Shown here one piece after another: positions 1 through 8,556 of a DNA stretch of 13,926 bases; within the stretch, counting starts at the first letter, position 1; each line of letters begins with the position of its first letter. The notes below the pieces were generated by a model. The model saw nothing but the letters and a program-made list of their open reading frames with translations. It ran no database searches and had not been told where the DNA came from. This stretch comes from Synechococcales cyanobacterium PMM_0085 (lineage in GTDB: Bacteria > Cyanobacteriota > Cyanobacteriia > Elainellales > Elainellaceae). The translations under genes and the position numbers were made by a program. The stretch lies in NCBI GenBank assembly GCA_949127705.1, contig CASBQJ010000156.1:1-13926 (forward strand). The letters run 5' to 3'.

Positions 1-651
1 CACCTGCACTTGCAGTTTATCCACTCTGTGCTGAAGGTCTGGCAGCTGATCCTCAATGAACTTAACCCCTTCACTAATGCGGGTTTTGCGATCATCTAGA
101 CTATATTGCAGATACTTTTTCGCCAGCTCATCCAACACCAGTTGCACCAGCGCCGGATCATTGGCCTGATAGGTGATTTGTAACAGTTTGGTTTCGGTCG
201 TGCGGGTGGCTCCCAAACGCTGTACCGTCAAACCTGCAATCAAATCAATGTAGCCAAATGCTGGATACTTTGACTGAACTTCGGTGTAGACGGCTTCTAG
301 CACTTTGGGGCTGCGGAGAATTTCCAATTGGGTGGGGTAATCCAGCCCAAAAAAGTCACGACTGGGAATCCCACCCTCGCTGCGGGTCAGCGCCGTCGGT
401 TCAGAGCTGCGGGCTTCAGAGGTGACGGGTTCTACCAACAGTTGAAACCCACCCCCATAGGTCGGCAAGTCGCCTGCGGTTGCTAGCCATGCCGCAATCG
501 ATAAGGTTCCCGTAATCCCCGCAATCAGCAGTCCTTTGCGTTGAATGATGCGCAATAGCGATCGCGGAGACAGTCCACCTCCTTTTTTGGCGGGTGGCGT
601 ATCGGCAGCGTCATCACCCGCCAACGCTTGCGGTTCTAGTTCTGGCGTCAT
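1..651 (-). CDS. Wzz/GumC-type polysaccharide co-polymerase, N-terminal fragment
   Basis: Probable inner-membrane chain-length regulator for exopolysaccharide assembly. The 217 visible residues run off the left edge, so the gene is partial at its 3' end. A Pro/Gly-rich cytoplasmic N-terminus is followed by a transmembrane segment at about residues 39-58. A periplasmic Wzz-like region comes next, with the typical DYPTQLEILRSPKVLE stretch at about 105-119. A predicted helical part (EGVKFIEDQLPDLQHRVDKL, about 194-213) matches the start of the GumC/Wzc coiled coil. The ATG at 651 has a GAGG box five bases upstream. It lies 36 bp downstream of the Wza-like gene on the same strand, so the two are probably one operon. 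Whether a C-terminal tyrosine-kinase (BY-kinase) domain follows cannot be seen here. Confidence 0.85.
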   Translation of the reverse strand, partial: MTPELEPQALAGDDAADTPPAKKGGGLSPRSLLRIIQRKGLLIAGITGTLSIAAWLATAGDLPTYGGGFQLLVEPVTSEARSSEPTALTRSEGGIPSRDFFGLDYPTQLEILRSPKVLEAVYTEVQSKYPAFGYIDLIAGLTVQRLGATRTTETKLLQITYQANDPALVQLVLDELAKKYLQYSLDDRKTRISEGVKFIEDQLPDLQHRVDKLQVQV

Positions 652-687
652 CGTAGCCTCGTTTGATAGTGTGGCCAAGCTGGACGA

Positions 688-1851
688 TCAAGGAGTGCTG
701 CTGCCGCCGGTCAATCCCAAGCCATCTAATACGCGAAAAATTGAGAAGACTCCATTGAGCGGGCTCAGCAGCGTCCCCAGAAAATCGGAGGTGGAGGCTA
801 GCGTGGAACGCCCAACCATCACAATGTCACTGCTGTGTAGGGGCGGGTTGGTTTCCTCATTGATGCCAGCGGCAAAGTCAACTGCAACGGTGCGATTGGT
901 GACGCTGCCGTCTGGGTGCAGCCGAATTAGGGTGACCCGGCTGCGGCGCGCCCGCTGACTATTAAACCCGCCTGCTGCCAGAAGCGCCTGATTTAGCGAC
1001 ACATTTGGCGGTAGGTTAATGGCTCCAGGGCGCATCACCTCGCCTACCACATTGACGCTGATCGTAGTCGGTGACAGGTTAGAGGTCGCTAGTTGAGATG
1101 TCTCAGCCGGGTCAAAGGCGATCGCCTCTGGTACCACCACCGTATCACCATCCCGCAGCTCCACATCTTGAGCCAGATCCCCAGTCTGCAAAAAGTTCCA
1201 AATATTAACTGGGATAATTTGTTCGGTGCCGCTTGAGTGAGGCCGACGCACCTGAATGTTTCGGACATCGGCAATCTGGGTAATGCCGCCCGCTGATTGA
1301 ATCGCCAACGTTACGGTCTGTTTTTGGGATGCCCCACCCGTCGCCGCACTGACGGTATACACCCCTGGTCGGTTCACCTGCCCAATAATGCCAATGCGCA
1401 GCGGGCGAGACGCTAGCAGTGTAACGGTGATCAGCGGATCGTTAATGTAGGGAGTGTATTGGTCGGCTAGTGCTTGCGCCGCCTGTTCTAGCGTCAACCC
1501 TTGCACCGAGACTTTGCCAATCCAGGGCAAGTTCAAGCTGCCATCGGCCAAAATAGCGTACTGGCCATTGACTCCGCTAAATTCAGGCACATCAAAAATG
1601 TCGATGCGGATGGTGTCGCCACCGCCCAATGTGTAGGCATTATCGACGGGAATGAGTGCGGGGCTGGTAACGGAAATTAGACTAGCGGGGGAATTCAACC
1701 CAGCGGTGCCAGTTTGAGCCACAGCGATTTGAGCTGTGGTCAGGGTGCTAGCGGCGATCGCCAATCCCCAAAGCACGGCGGTTAGGGGCGATCGCGTTGA
1801 GCCACTCGAGTAGAAAAAATGGGAATAAATCAGGGAGATCCGATTGGTCAT
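688..1851 (-). CDS. Wza-like polysaccharide export protein (Poly_export + SLBB)
   Basis: Periplasmic/outer-membrane component that exports the polymer. The frame is open from a GTG at 1863 (391 residues). The ATG at 1851 gives 387 and is chosen here, but neither has a strong ribosome site. Numbering from the GTG: a hydrophobic signal-like segment at about 28-48 precedes an AVAQ-TG junction; the polysaccharide export domain is at about 76-152 (YTLGGGDTIRIDIFDVPEF, DGSLNLPWIGKV); SLBB-type segments are at about 156-205 (IIGQVNRPGVYTV) and 269-320 (VNVVGEVMRPGAINLP). A C-terminal amphipathic stretch (FLGTLLSPLNGVFSIFRVL) may play the role of the membrane-spanning helix of Wza. The protein has no cysteine, so it cannot be a Wza-style lipoprotein. 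It is first in the minus-strand operon with the co-polymerase gene. Confidence 0.9.
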   Translation of the reverse strand: MTNRISLIYSHFFYSSGSTRSPLTAVLWGLAIAASTLTTAQIAVAQTGTAGLNSPASLISVTSPALIPVDNAYTLGGGDTIRIDIFDVPEFSGVNGQYAILADGSLNLPWIGKVSVQGLTLEQAAQALADQYTPYINDPLITVTLLASRPLRIGIIGQVNRPGVYTVSAATGGASQKQTVTLAIQSAGGITQIADVRNIQVRRPHSSGTEQIIPVNIWNFLQTGDLAQDVELRDGDTVVVPEAIAFDPAETSQLATSNLSPTTISVNVVGEVMRPGAINLPPNVSLNQALLAAGGFNSQRARRSRVTLIRLHPDGSVTNRTVAVDFAAGINEETNPPLHSSDIVMVGRSTLASTSDFLGTLLSPLNGVFSIFRVLDGLGLTGGSSTP

Positions 1852-2093
1852 AGCGTGTTGCACCCGTAGGCGCTAAAACTCAGCGTGTACTGCTATTACA
1901 GTTGGGATGATTTGGTCTTAGAGTGCCCAAGGCGATCGCCGAGGTATCAGACGTAGAGTGCTGATCGCAGAAATGGTGGTCGGTTCAACGGGTCAGCACC
2001 TCGCGCCGACTATCGTTATGAATCCATAGGCGACGGGCACACTGAAAGGGCACTTGAGGACAGCCCTGGGTTTATTTCCTTCTGTATTAACTT
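1852..2093. promoter_or_regulatory. Divergent intergenic region of the polysaccharide locus
   Basis: This stretch separates the minus-strand export operon from the plus-strand glycosyltransferase operon and must hold promoters for both. Visible structure: one HIP1 site (1932-1939), a direct repeat TAGAGTGC at 1919-1926 and 1954-1961 (35 bp apart), and GGGCAC repeated just before 2060. No convincing -35/-10 pair could be assigned by eye on either strand. The repeat is a possible regulator site, which is inference only. Confidence 0.4.
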
Positions 2094-3320
2094 GTGAAAA
2101 TTGCGTACTTAGTCAACCAATATCCCAAAGTCAGTCACAGCTTTATTCGGCGAGAAATTTTGGCGCTTGAAGCCTGCGGCGTTGAGATTGTCCGGTTTTC
2201 TATTCGCGCCTGTAGGGCTGAACTGGTAGATGAGGCCGATCGGCAAGAGCTGGTCAAAACCCAGGTCATTTTAGACGTGGGCATTTTGGGTTTGCTGACT
2301 GGGCTGGTGCGCGTAGCCGTGACCCGACCGAGATCCTGGTTTCAGGCATTGGGGATGGCGCTACGGCTAGGTCGAGGGGCAACGCGAAACCTAGCCTATC
2401 AGTTGGCTTATCTGGCGGAAGCCTGTATCTTGCTAAGGCGGTTATCGGCTGCATCCGTCGCCCATCTCCACGTTCACTTTGGCACAAATTCCACCACGGT
2501 GGCGATGCTGTGCCAAGCGCTGGGAGGCCCAACCTATAGCTTTACGGTGCATGGGCCAGAGGAATTTGACCAGCCAGAGGCGATCGCCCTGCGCCAGAAG
2601 ATTGAACGGGCGGCCTTTGTGATTGCCATTAGCTCTTTTGGCAAAAGCCAACTCTATCGCTACTGTGACCACGCCGACTGGGGCAAAATCCACGAGGTGC
2701 ACTGTGGCATAGACGAAACGTTTTTAACCCCAAGTCCGATCCCCATGACCGAGACACCGCAACTGGTATGTGTGGCGCGCCTAAGTCTACAAAAGGGACA
2801 TTTGCTATTGCTAGATGCGATCGCTCCCCTGGCAGCGGCTGGGTTGCCCTTCAAGCTAATCCTGGTTGGCGATGGCGAACTTCGGCCTCAAATTGAGGCG
2901 CTAATTGCACAGCATCATTTACAGGAACGGGTTGAAATTACGGGCTGGGCTAGTGGCGCTAGCGTGCGGCAGCATATCCTCAATTCCCGGCTACTGGTCT
3001 TGCCCAGTTTTGCTGAAGGATTGCCCGTTGTGCTAATGGAGGCACTGGCGCTGGGGCGTCCCGTACTCGGCACTTACGTCGCGGGCATCCCAGAATTGAT
3101 TGAACCAGATGCCTCTGGCTGGCTGGTGCCCGCTGGGTCGGTCGAGCAGCTGACAGAGGCGATCCGCGCCGGATTGCACCTGCCTGCTGCCGACTTGGAA
3201 CAGATGGGGCAGCACGGTCGAGCGCGGGTGATACAGCAGTACAACGCCGCCACCGAAGCCCGCAAACTGGCCGCTCTGATGCAGCATCACACGTTCGGTA
3301 TTCTATCCCACAAGAGGTAA
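2094..3320 (+). CDS. Glycosyltransferase family 4 (GT-B fold)
   Basis: Probable cytoplasmic sugar transferase that builds the polysaccharide repeat unit on its lipid carrier. It has 408 residues, a normal GT4 length. The N-terminus KIAYLVNQYPKVSHSFIRRE is typical of colanic-acid/exopolysaccharide glycosyltransferases of the WcaL-like group. The C-terminal nucleotide-sugar half has VCVARLSLQKG, a GDGELRPQIE segment and the E-x7-E motif at E308/E316 (EGLPVVLMEAL). The start is a GTG at 2094 without a clear Shine-Dalgarno sequence. The stop is only two bases before the flippase start, which indicates an operon. The sugar donor and acceptor cannot be deduced. Confidence 0.9.
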   Translation: MKIAYLVNQYPKVSHSFIRREILALEACGVEIVRFSIRACRAELVDEADRQELVKTQVILDVGILGLLTGLVRVAVTRPRSWFQALGMALRLGRGATRNLAYQLAYLAEACILLRRLSAASVAHLHVHFGTNSTTVAMLCQALGGPTYSFTVHGPEEFDQPEAIALRQKIERAAFVIAISSFGKSQLYRYCDHADWGKIHEVHCGIDETFLTPSPIPMTETPQLVCVARLSLQKGHLLLLDAIAPLAAAGLPFKLILVGDGELRPQIEALIAQHHLQERVEITGWASGASVRQHILNSRLLVLPSFAEGLPVVLMEALALGRPVLGTYVAGIPELIEPDASGWLVPAGSVEQLTEAIRAGLHLPAADLEQMGQHGRARVIQQYNAATEARKLAALMQHHTFGILSHKR

Positions 3321-3322
3321 CG

Positions 3323-4672
3323 ATGGCGTCCACATCCACCCTACATCGGTTAGCGGTCAGCGGCGTTATTTGGACTATTTTGGGCTATGGAGCCAGTCAA
3401 GTTCTGCGGTTTGGCGGCAATTTGATCCTCACCCGGCTGCTGCTGCCAGAGTATTTTGGCCTCATGGCGCTGGTCAACATCCCCATTATTGGGCTGCAAT
3501 TGTTTTCAGATGTGGGCATTATTCCTAGCATTGTGCAAAATCAGCGCGGGGATGAGCCTGTGTTCTACAACACGGCTTGGACGCTGCAAATTGTGCGAGG
3601 GTTTGGCCTATGGCTATTTTGTCTGGCGATCGCCGTTCCGGTAGCCCAGATTTATGCCGAACCCCGGCTGCTGCTGCTGATCCCGGTGGTAGGATTCACG
3701 ACCGTCTTGAATGGGTTTGAATCGACTGCTGTAGCCACACTGCGCCGTCAGGTTGACTTAGCCAAAACGATTAAGTTTGATGCGCTCATGCAAGCGGCTT
3801 CCTTAGCCTTCATGCTGCTCTGGGCTTGGGTTAGCCCTACCATTTGGGCACTAGTAGGCGGCAACCTAATCGCGGCACTGCTGCGAACGGCACGCAGCTT
3901 CTGGCTGATTCCGGGTTATAAAAACCAGCTGGCCTGGGAGCACACTGCGCTGAAGGAGCTGTTTTCCTTCGGTAAATGGATCTTTGTGTCTACGGCGCTC
4001 ACGTTTCTGGCCACGCAGATGGATCGGCTCATTCTGGGCAAATTGATCTCCGTCGAATTGCTGGGGGTGTACGCGATCGCCTTCACCCTGTCAGACATTC
4101 CCCGACAGATTATCGGGGCGCTTGGCACCAAGGTCGTGTTCCCAGTCATTGCCCGGACGGCCAACTTGCCTCGATCTGAACTGCGCGCCCAGATTCTCAA
4201 GCCGCGTGGGCTGCTGCTCCTGGGGGCGGCGCTGTTACTGGCTAGCCTGGTGGTGTTTGGCGATCGCCTCATCCTGGTGTTGTATGACGACCGCTATGCT
4301 GCCGCTGCCTGGATGCTGCCGATCATGGCGTTTGGCCTGTGGCACACACTGCTCTACAGCACCATGAACCCTTGCCTGTTGAGCTTAGGTAAATCAGCCT
4401 ATGGGGCCTGGGGTAACCTGCTGCGGTTTGGGGCGATCGCCATTAGTTTACCGCTAGCTTTTGCCGGGGCAGGGCTGTGGGGAGCCGTGCTGGTCATTAC
4501 GTTTAGCGATTTACCAATGTACGGTGTGGTGCTCTATGGGCTGCACCGCGAACAGTTAACGTGCTGGAAGCAAGATTTGCAAGCCACAGCTGTTTACCTG
4601 GGTTTATTGGCGATGATGCTATGCGCTCGGTATGCGCTGGGTTTAGGACTACCCCTACTGGTTCCTCACTAA
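3323..4672 (+). CDS. Wzx-like oligosaccharide flippase (MOP superfamily)
   Basis: Polytopic inner-membrane protein of 449 residues, predicted to flip lipid-linked repeat units to the periplasmic face. It is rich in hydrophobic segments from end to end, about a dozen by eye. The N-terminal signature is the one usual in Wzx/polysaccharide biosynthesis proteins: LTRLLLPEYFGLMALVNI followed by FSDVGIIPSIVQ at about residues 32-70. The middle has FSFGKWIFVSTALTFLATQMDRLILG, also typical of this family. The ATG at 3323 follows the previous stop by two bases, and AAGAGG overlaps the end of the previous gene as a ribosome site, suggesting coupled translation. The Wzy-like gene follows after 17 bp. 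Confidence 0.9.
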   Translation: MASTSTLHRLAVSGVIWTILGYGASQVLRFGGNLILTRLLLPEYFGLMALVNIPIIGLQLFSDVGIIPSIVQNQRGDEPVFYNTAWTLQIVRGFGLWLFCLAIAVPVAQIYAEPRLLLLIPVVGFTTVLNGFESTAVATLRRQVDLAKTIKFDALMQAASLAFMLLWAWVSPTIWALVGGNLIAALLRTARSFWLIPGYKNQLAWEHTALKELFSFGKWIFVSTALTFLATQMDRLILGKLISVELLGVYAIAFTLSDIPRQIIGALGTKVVFPVIARTANLPRSELRAQILKPRGLLLLGAALLLASLVVFGDRLILVLYDDRYAAAAWMLPIMAFGLWHTLLYSTMNPCLLSLGKSAYGAWGNLLRFGAIAISLPLAFAGAGLWGAVLVITFSDLPMYGVVLYGLHREQLTCWKQDLQATAVYLGLLAMMLCARYALGLGLPLLVPH

Positions 4673-4689
4673 AAGGCTGTTTAAACCCC

Positions 4690-6084
4690 ATGAGTCCTCT
4701 GGTTCCTCTGGTCATGTTTGGTTGGATTCCTGTCGTACTGCACCTATTTGTGCGGTATCCAGCCCGCCGTGCAGTCATTATTAGCTTTGTAGTGGCATGG
4801 CTATTTTTGCCCCAAGCGGGCTATCCCCTACCCGGCTTGCCAGACTACACCAAAATGTCTGCCACCTGCTACGGCATTTTGCTAGCCACGTTTGTTTATG
4901 ACGCTGGGCGCTTCCGCGCCTTCAAACCAGGATGGCTAGATCTGCCCATGGGAATCTGGTGCCTCAGCCCCATGGCGTCTTCGATAGCGAATGATTTAGG
5001 TGCCTATGATGGCTTCTCTTCCTCAATGGAACAAGTGGTGACGTGGGGCCTGCCGTATTTTTTAGGGCGGCTGTATTTGGGCAATTTAGTCGGGCTAAAA
5101 CAGTTGGCGATCGCCATTTTTGCCGGAGGATTAGCCTACGTCCCGCTCTGCCTCCTAGAGTCGCGAATTAGTCCGCAACTGCACCGTCTGGTTTACGGTT
5201 TTCATGCAAGTTTAGACTTTTCCCAAACGATGCGAATGGGTGGCTATCGCCCCACTGTATTTATGGTGCACGGGCTAGCGGTGGGTGCTTGGATGATGGC
5301 GGCAACGCTGATCGGCATTTGGCTTTGGTATGCGGGCGTCCTGAAAAGTTTTTGGGGCAAACCAATCAAATTGCTCACCTTGACTCTGCTATTTACGTTT
5401 ATCAATTGCCGCTCTACCGGAGCTTATCTCCTGTTGGTGATGGGGCTAGGCATTTTATTTGGGGGCAAAAAACTGCGCAGTACGCTGCCGTTGCTGGTGC
5501 TAATCACGTTCATTACTGGATATCTTTATCTAGGCGTATCGGGAGCGATTACCCCTGAGCGACGAGCACAAATCAATGTTACGCTCACCAAAACCCTGAA
5601 TGCGGAACGGGCGCAGTCTTTAGACTTTCGGTTAGCAAACGAAGAGATTTTGGGTGAGAAGGCGCGTGAAAGCCCGATGTTTGGCTGGGGAGGATGGGGA
5701 CGGGCTCGGGTGTATGACGATTACGGCAAAGATATTTCTGTAACAGACAGTTTGTGGATTATTGCCTTTGGTAATCAAGGTGTAGTGGGTGTTATTAGTT
5801 TGTTTAGTTCCATCCTATTGCCGTCTCTTTGCTTTTGTTTTTCGCGTTATCGACCGCATACCTGGAAGCACCCCGACATCGCCCCTGTAGCTTGTCTAAC
5901 TGTGGTCAGCACGCTGTTTGCGTTAGATTGTGTGTTAAATGCCATGGTTAATCCAGTGTTTACGCTAGCCTGTGGAGGAATTGCTGGGTTAGTCATACAT
6001 CCACAGGTCGTGAAACCGACTCAAACGCGGCTGTCTCCCAACAAGATGCCCTCATCTAAACGCCTAACTACCCTACAGCACTAA
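4690..6084 (+). CDS. Wzy/O-antigen-ligase-like membrane protein
   Basis: Probable polysaccharide polymerase or ligase acting on the periplasmic side of the inner membrane. It has 464 residues with many hydrophobic segments. A large polar region at about residues 300-350 has an RLANEEILGEKARESPMFGWGGWG stretch; an R..N....P.(F)GWG pattern is typical of the O-antigen ligase/Wzy_C superfamily. An internal GYRPTVFMVHGLAVGAWMMAATL segment followed by CRSTGAYLLL also fits this group. The frame is open back to 4561, but that part overlaps the flippase gene in another frame and looks non-genuine, so the ATG at 4690 is taken; the ATG at 4714 is an alternative. Sequence alone does not separate polymerase from ligase; the locus context favours polymerase. 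Confidence 0.8.
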   Translation: MSPLVPLVMFGWIPVVLHLFVRYPARRAVIISFVVAWLFLPQAGYPLPGLPDYTKMSATCYGILLATFVYDAGRFRAFKPGWLDLPMGIWCLSPMASSIANDLGAYDGFSSSMEQVVTWGLPYFLGRLYLGNLVGLKQLAIAIFAGGLAYVPLCLLESRISPQLHRLVYGFHASLDFSQTMRMGGYRPTVFMVHGLAVGAWMMAATLIGIWLWYAGVLKSFWGKPIKLLTLTLLFTFINCRSTGAYLLLVMGLGILFGGKKLRSTLPLLVLITFITGYLYLGVSGAITPERRAQINVTLTKTLNAERAQSLDFRLANEEILGEKARESPMFGWGGWGRARVYDDYGKDISVTDSLWIIAFGNQGVVGVISLFSSILLPSLCFCFSRYRPHTWKHPDIAPVACLTVVSTLFALDCVLNAMVNPVFTLACGGIAGLVIHPQVVKPTQTRLSPNKMPSSKRLTTLQH

Positions 6085-6236
6085 CCGAGGCAACTCCTGC
6101 AAAATTCGTCCATCACCTTAGCGCCGTCCTCCGATAGTCTGATAGCGCAAGGGGGAACTCTTGCTATTAAGAACGATTACTCGTAAACAACTCAACCGAT
6201 CGAATCGACGCATTCACTCATTCCGAGCTAGCCCAG
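6085..6236. other. Intergenic spacer with a small stem-loop
   Basis: A 152-bp gap inside the plus-strand glycan operon. ATAGCGCAAG (6142-6151) and CTTGCTAT (6160-6167) can pair with a two-base bulge to form a hairpin. No T-run follows, so it is not a classic terminator; it could be a processing site or part of a second promoter region. No clear promoter is seen. Confidence 0.3.
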
Positions 6237-7481
6237 ATGTCAGATCCGCAGATATCAAACCCGTTTCGCATTGTATATGCTGCTGGCCCTGGAGATGTAA
6301 TTGCCACATATCAACACTGGGTCAACGGAACAGACGACCCCTCTCAAGTGGCGGTCACCTATTCCAGCCAATTCTATGATGTTTGTCAGTCGTTACACGC
6401 GACGGGTTACATTCTGGCATCACATCCTAGGACAGAGCAGCTACAGGCCGGATCATTTAGATTAGAACATCGGCCAATTCTCTGGCAGCGATCGCCTCAC
6501 ATTCTGTTTCATCTGGGGCAGATTTGGTATGGACTACGCTTGGTGATCTCGGCTGTCCGCTTTCAGGCAACGGTGGTAATTGTGGCCGACGGTACCACCC
6601 ATTGGTTTGTGTTGGGGCTGCTGCCGCTATTGGGGATTCGCGTGATTCCCTCGCTGCACTGCCTGCTGTGGCGAACATTTCAGCCCCAGCGTCGGATCGA
6701 ACACCTGCTGTGGCGGCTGAATCGCGCTCTGTTTCGCAATCAGGTCACGGCAATTTTAGCGGTATCCACTGAGATTGCAGGGCAAGTAGAGCAATTGGCA
6801 GGGACTCTACAGCCACCAGTTGCTCTATTTTTACCCATTTACCGACGAGAGCAATTTGCCGATCTGGCTCCCTCAAACTGGTGCACGCAAGATTTGAGTC
6901 AGGGGCGATCGCCCTTTCGGGTGCTGTTTGCTGGCCGAATTGAACCTGAAAAAGGGGTGTTTGATTTGCTGGAAATTGCCAAGCGGCTGGCAAGAGCAAG
7001 TCAAGGTGAGATCATGTTTGACTTGTGCGGCGAGGGTACGGCGCTTGACGAGTTGCGGCAGGCCGTCCGGGGCGCTGGTCTAGAATTAGTTTTTTTCTGC
7101 CACGGCCACTGCAATCAAGCGCAGATGCGGCAGCACTACGCCCAGTCTCACGTCATTATTGCACCGACGCGCACAGATTTTGGGGAAGGGCTAAATAAGG
7201 TAGTGGTGGAAGGTGTCCTAGCAGGGCGTCCCGTGGTCACCGCCGCCACCTGTCCCGCCCTGTCTTATGTCAGAGCGGCTGTAGTAGAAGTGTCGCCAGA
7301 CGATCTGCAAGGCTATGGCGATGCGTTGTTGAAGCTGTGGAGCGATCGCATCTTCTATCAACACAAACAACGCGCTTGTCTTAGATTACAAGAATGCTTC
7401 TATGATCCTGCTCGCAGTTGGGCGGCCATACTGCGAACTATTTTAGTCGCGTTGCCAAGACAGAAATATCCTAGCAGGTGA
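6237..7481 (+). CDS. Glycosyltransferase family 4, second copy in the locus
   Basis: Predicted GT-B sugar transferase of 414 residues for polysaccharide assembly. The N-terminal half is divergent, but FRIVYAAGPGDVIATYQHW resembles a glycine-rich first strand and loop. The C-terminal half is recognisable: FRVLFAGRIEPEKGVFDLLEIAK, then LCGEGTALDELR, and an E-x7-E motif at E317/E325 (EGLNKVVVEGVLAGRPVV). The start is the ATG at 6237, chosen because the residues after it read directly into the domain; no strong ribosome site is seen. It is unlike the first GT4 in its N-terminal half, so it probably uses a different acceptor. The substrate is unknown. Confidence 0.85.
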   Translation: MSDPQISNPFRIVYAAGPGDVIATYQHWVNGTDDPSQVAVTYSSQFYDVCQSLHATGYILASHPRTEQLQAGSFRLEHRPILWQRSPHILFHLGQIWYGLRLVISAVRFQATVVIVADGTTHWFVLGLLPLLGIRVIPSLHCLLWRTFQPQRRIEHLLWRLNRALFRNQVTAILAVSTEIAGQVEQLAGTLQPPVALFLPIYRREQFADLAPSNWCTQDLSQGRSPFRVLFAGRIEPEKGVFDLLEIAKRLARASQGEIMFDLCGEGTALDELRQAVRGAGLELVFFCHGHCNQAQMRQHYAQSHVIIAPTRTDFGEGLNKVVVEGVLAGRPVVTAATCPALSYVRAAVVEVSPDDLQGYGDALLKLWSDRIFYQHKQRACLRLQECFYDPARSWAAILRTILVALPRQKYPSR

Positions 7482-7563
7482 TTTAAAAAAATAAGGTTTC
7501 AGCAGCGGTATTGTGAACGATTAAACGAACGTATCGTTAAACACTTCAGTGAACGGAGATAGC
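7482..7563. promoter_or_regulatory. Short spacer with inverted repeat and ribosome site
   Basis: AACGAT (7516-7521) and ATCGTT (7533-7538) form an inverted repeat with an 11-base loop. GGAGA at 7555-7559 sits just before the ATG at 7564 and decides that start over the in-frame GTG at 7549. The repeat could be an operator or a leader hairpin for the downstream gene; this is inference. Confidence 0.35.
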
Positions 7564-8556
7564 ATGATCAATTCAACCTCAGACACTACCTTCGTTTGTT
7601 GTGTAGAGTCTGGCTGGCTAGAAACCCAAACCCTACGGATGGTAGAAAGTTTGCGGCGCTGGGGTGGGCAGTTTGCCCAATCGCCAGTGGTGGCCGTGAC
7701 GCCTCGCTTTGGCCCACCACTGGCGGCCAAGACACGGCGAGCGTTTGACGCTCTAAACGTAGAGCATTACCGTTTCCATGCCGACAACCAGTATGCCTGG
7801 AAAAGCTTTTTGAATAAGCACTACGCTATGGCAGCTGTAGAAGACCGCTGCTCCACAGAATTCATGGCTTGGCTGGATAGTGACCTGCTGATTTTGGATG
7901 AACCCAGCCAACTCGTGTTGACCAACAGCGAAGACTTCGCGGCCTGTGCCCCTGACAAAAATATTGGGACAGCTGGCTCTGACGATCCGTTTGATCCGTA
8001 TTGGCAGGCCGCATGCCATGCCGTAGGTCTAACGGTGGAAGAGTTGCCGTGGATTACGACGGAGCGCGACAAGGCACGGATTCGCCTCTATTGGAACAGC
8101 GGTGTATTTGTCTATCGTCGCGCTACCCACTTTTCCCAGCATCATCTCGACACCACGCTGCGGCTGCTAAATGCCCATATTGCCTCAGAGCAGGCTGGAC
8201 TTTACTTTACACAGCACACCCTCGGAATGGCGATGGTGCAACAAGGGCTACGCTGGCGATCGCTGCCCCATTCGCATAATTACGGCATGGGAACTAAAAC
8301 GTACCCGCAGTGGTACGATGCCGAAACACTGCGCACGACTAAGATTCTGCACTATCATGACGCCATGTGGATGCCGTTTTGGGAAACGTTGTTAACTTGC
8401 CTAGAAGCCACTCATCCTGATGTGGCAGAATGGCTAGCCCCTTTGGGAGCATTAAAAAATGAAGCCCCACCGCTGTGGAAAGTAGTCAGTAAAGGGTTAG
8501 TTCATCTGCGTCAACAGCAAGCGGCAGACTATCAAAAACGGTGCAGGCTGGTTTAA
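7564..8556 (+). CDS. Putative GT-A-fold glycosyltransferase (DSD motif)
   Basis: A 330-residue soluble protein without a signal peptide or clear membrane segment. FMAWLDSDLLIL places a DxD-type motif at D105-S-D107, at the end of a hydrophobic strand as in metal-dependent GT-A transferases. Later features that fit such a fold are YWNSGVFVYRR, a pattern common in GT8-like enzymes, and ILHYHDAMW with H263-Y-H265-D266, where a late histidine can complete the metal site. The family is not one I can name. Its place at the end of the plus-strand glycan genes supports a role in decorating or extending the repeat unit. The catalytic role is inferred from the DSD motif and context only. Confidence 0.65.
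   Translation: MINSTSDTTFVCCVESGWLETQTLRMVESLRRWGGQFAQSPVVAVTPRFGPPLAAKTRRAFDALNVEHYRFHADNQYAWKSFLNKHYAMAAVEDRCSTEFMAWLDSDLLILDEPSQLVLTNSEDFAACAPDKNIGTAGSDDPFDPYWQAACHAVGLTVEELPWITTERDKARIRLYWNSGVFVYRRATHFSQHHLDTTLRLLNAHIASEQAGLYFTQHTLGMAMVQQGLRWRSLPHSHNYGMGTKTYPQWYDAETLRTTKILHYHDAMWMPFWETLLTCLEATHPDVAEWLAPLGALKNEAPPLWKVVSKGLVHLRQQQAADYQKRCRLV

Noticed and set aside
545..958. A 137-codon open frame on the plus strand
   Set aside because: It is antisense to the co-polymerase and export genes, both well supported by domain motifs.
1885..1905. GTA-N7-TAC in the divergent polysaccharide promoter region
   Set aside because: The spacer is one base short of an NtcA site and no positioned -10 accompanies it.
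4561..4689. In-frame upstream extension of the Wzy-like gene
   Set aside because: It overlaps the end of the flippase gene in another frame; the ATG at 4690 gives a normal membrane-protein N-terminus.
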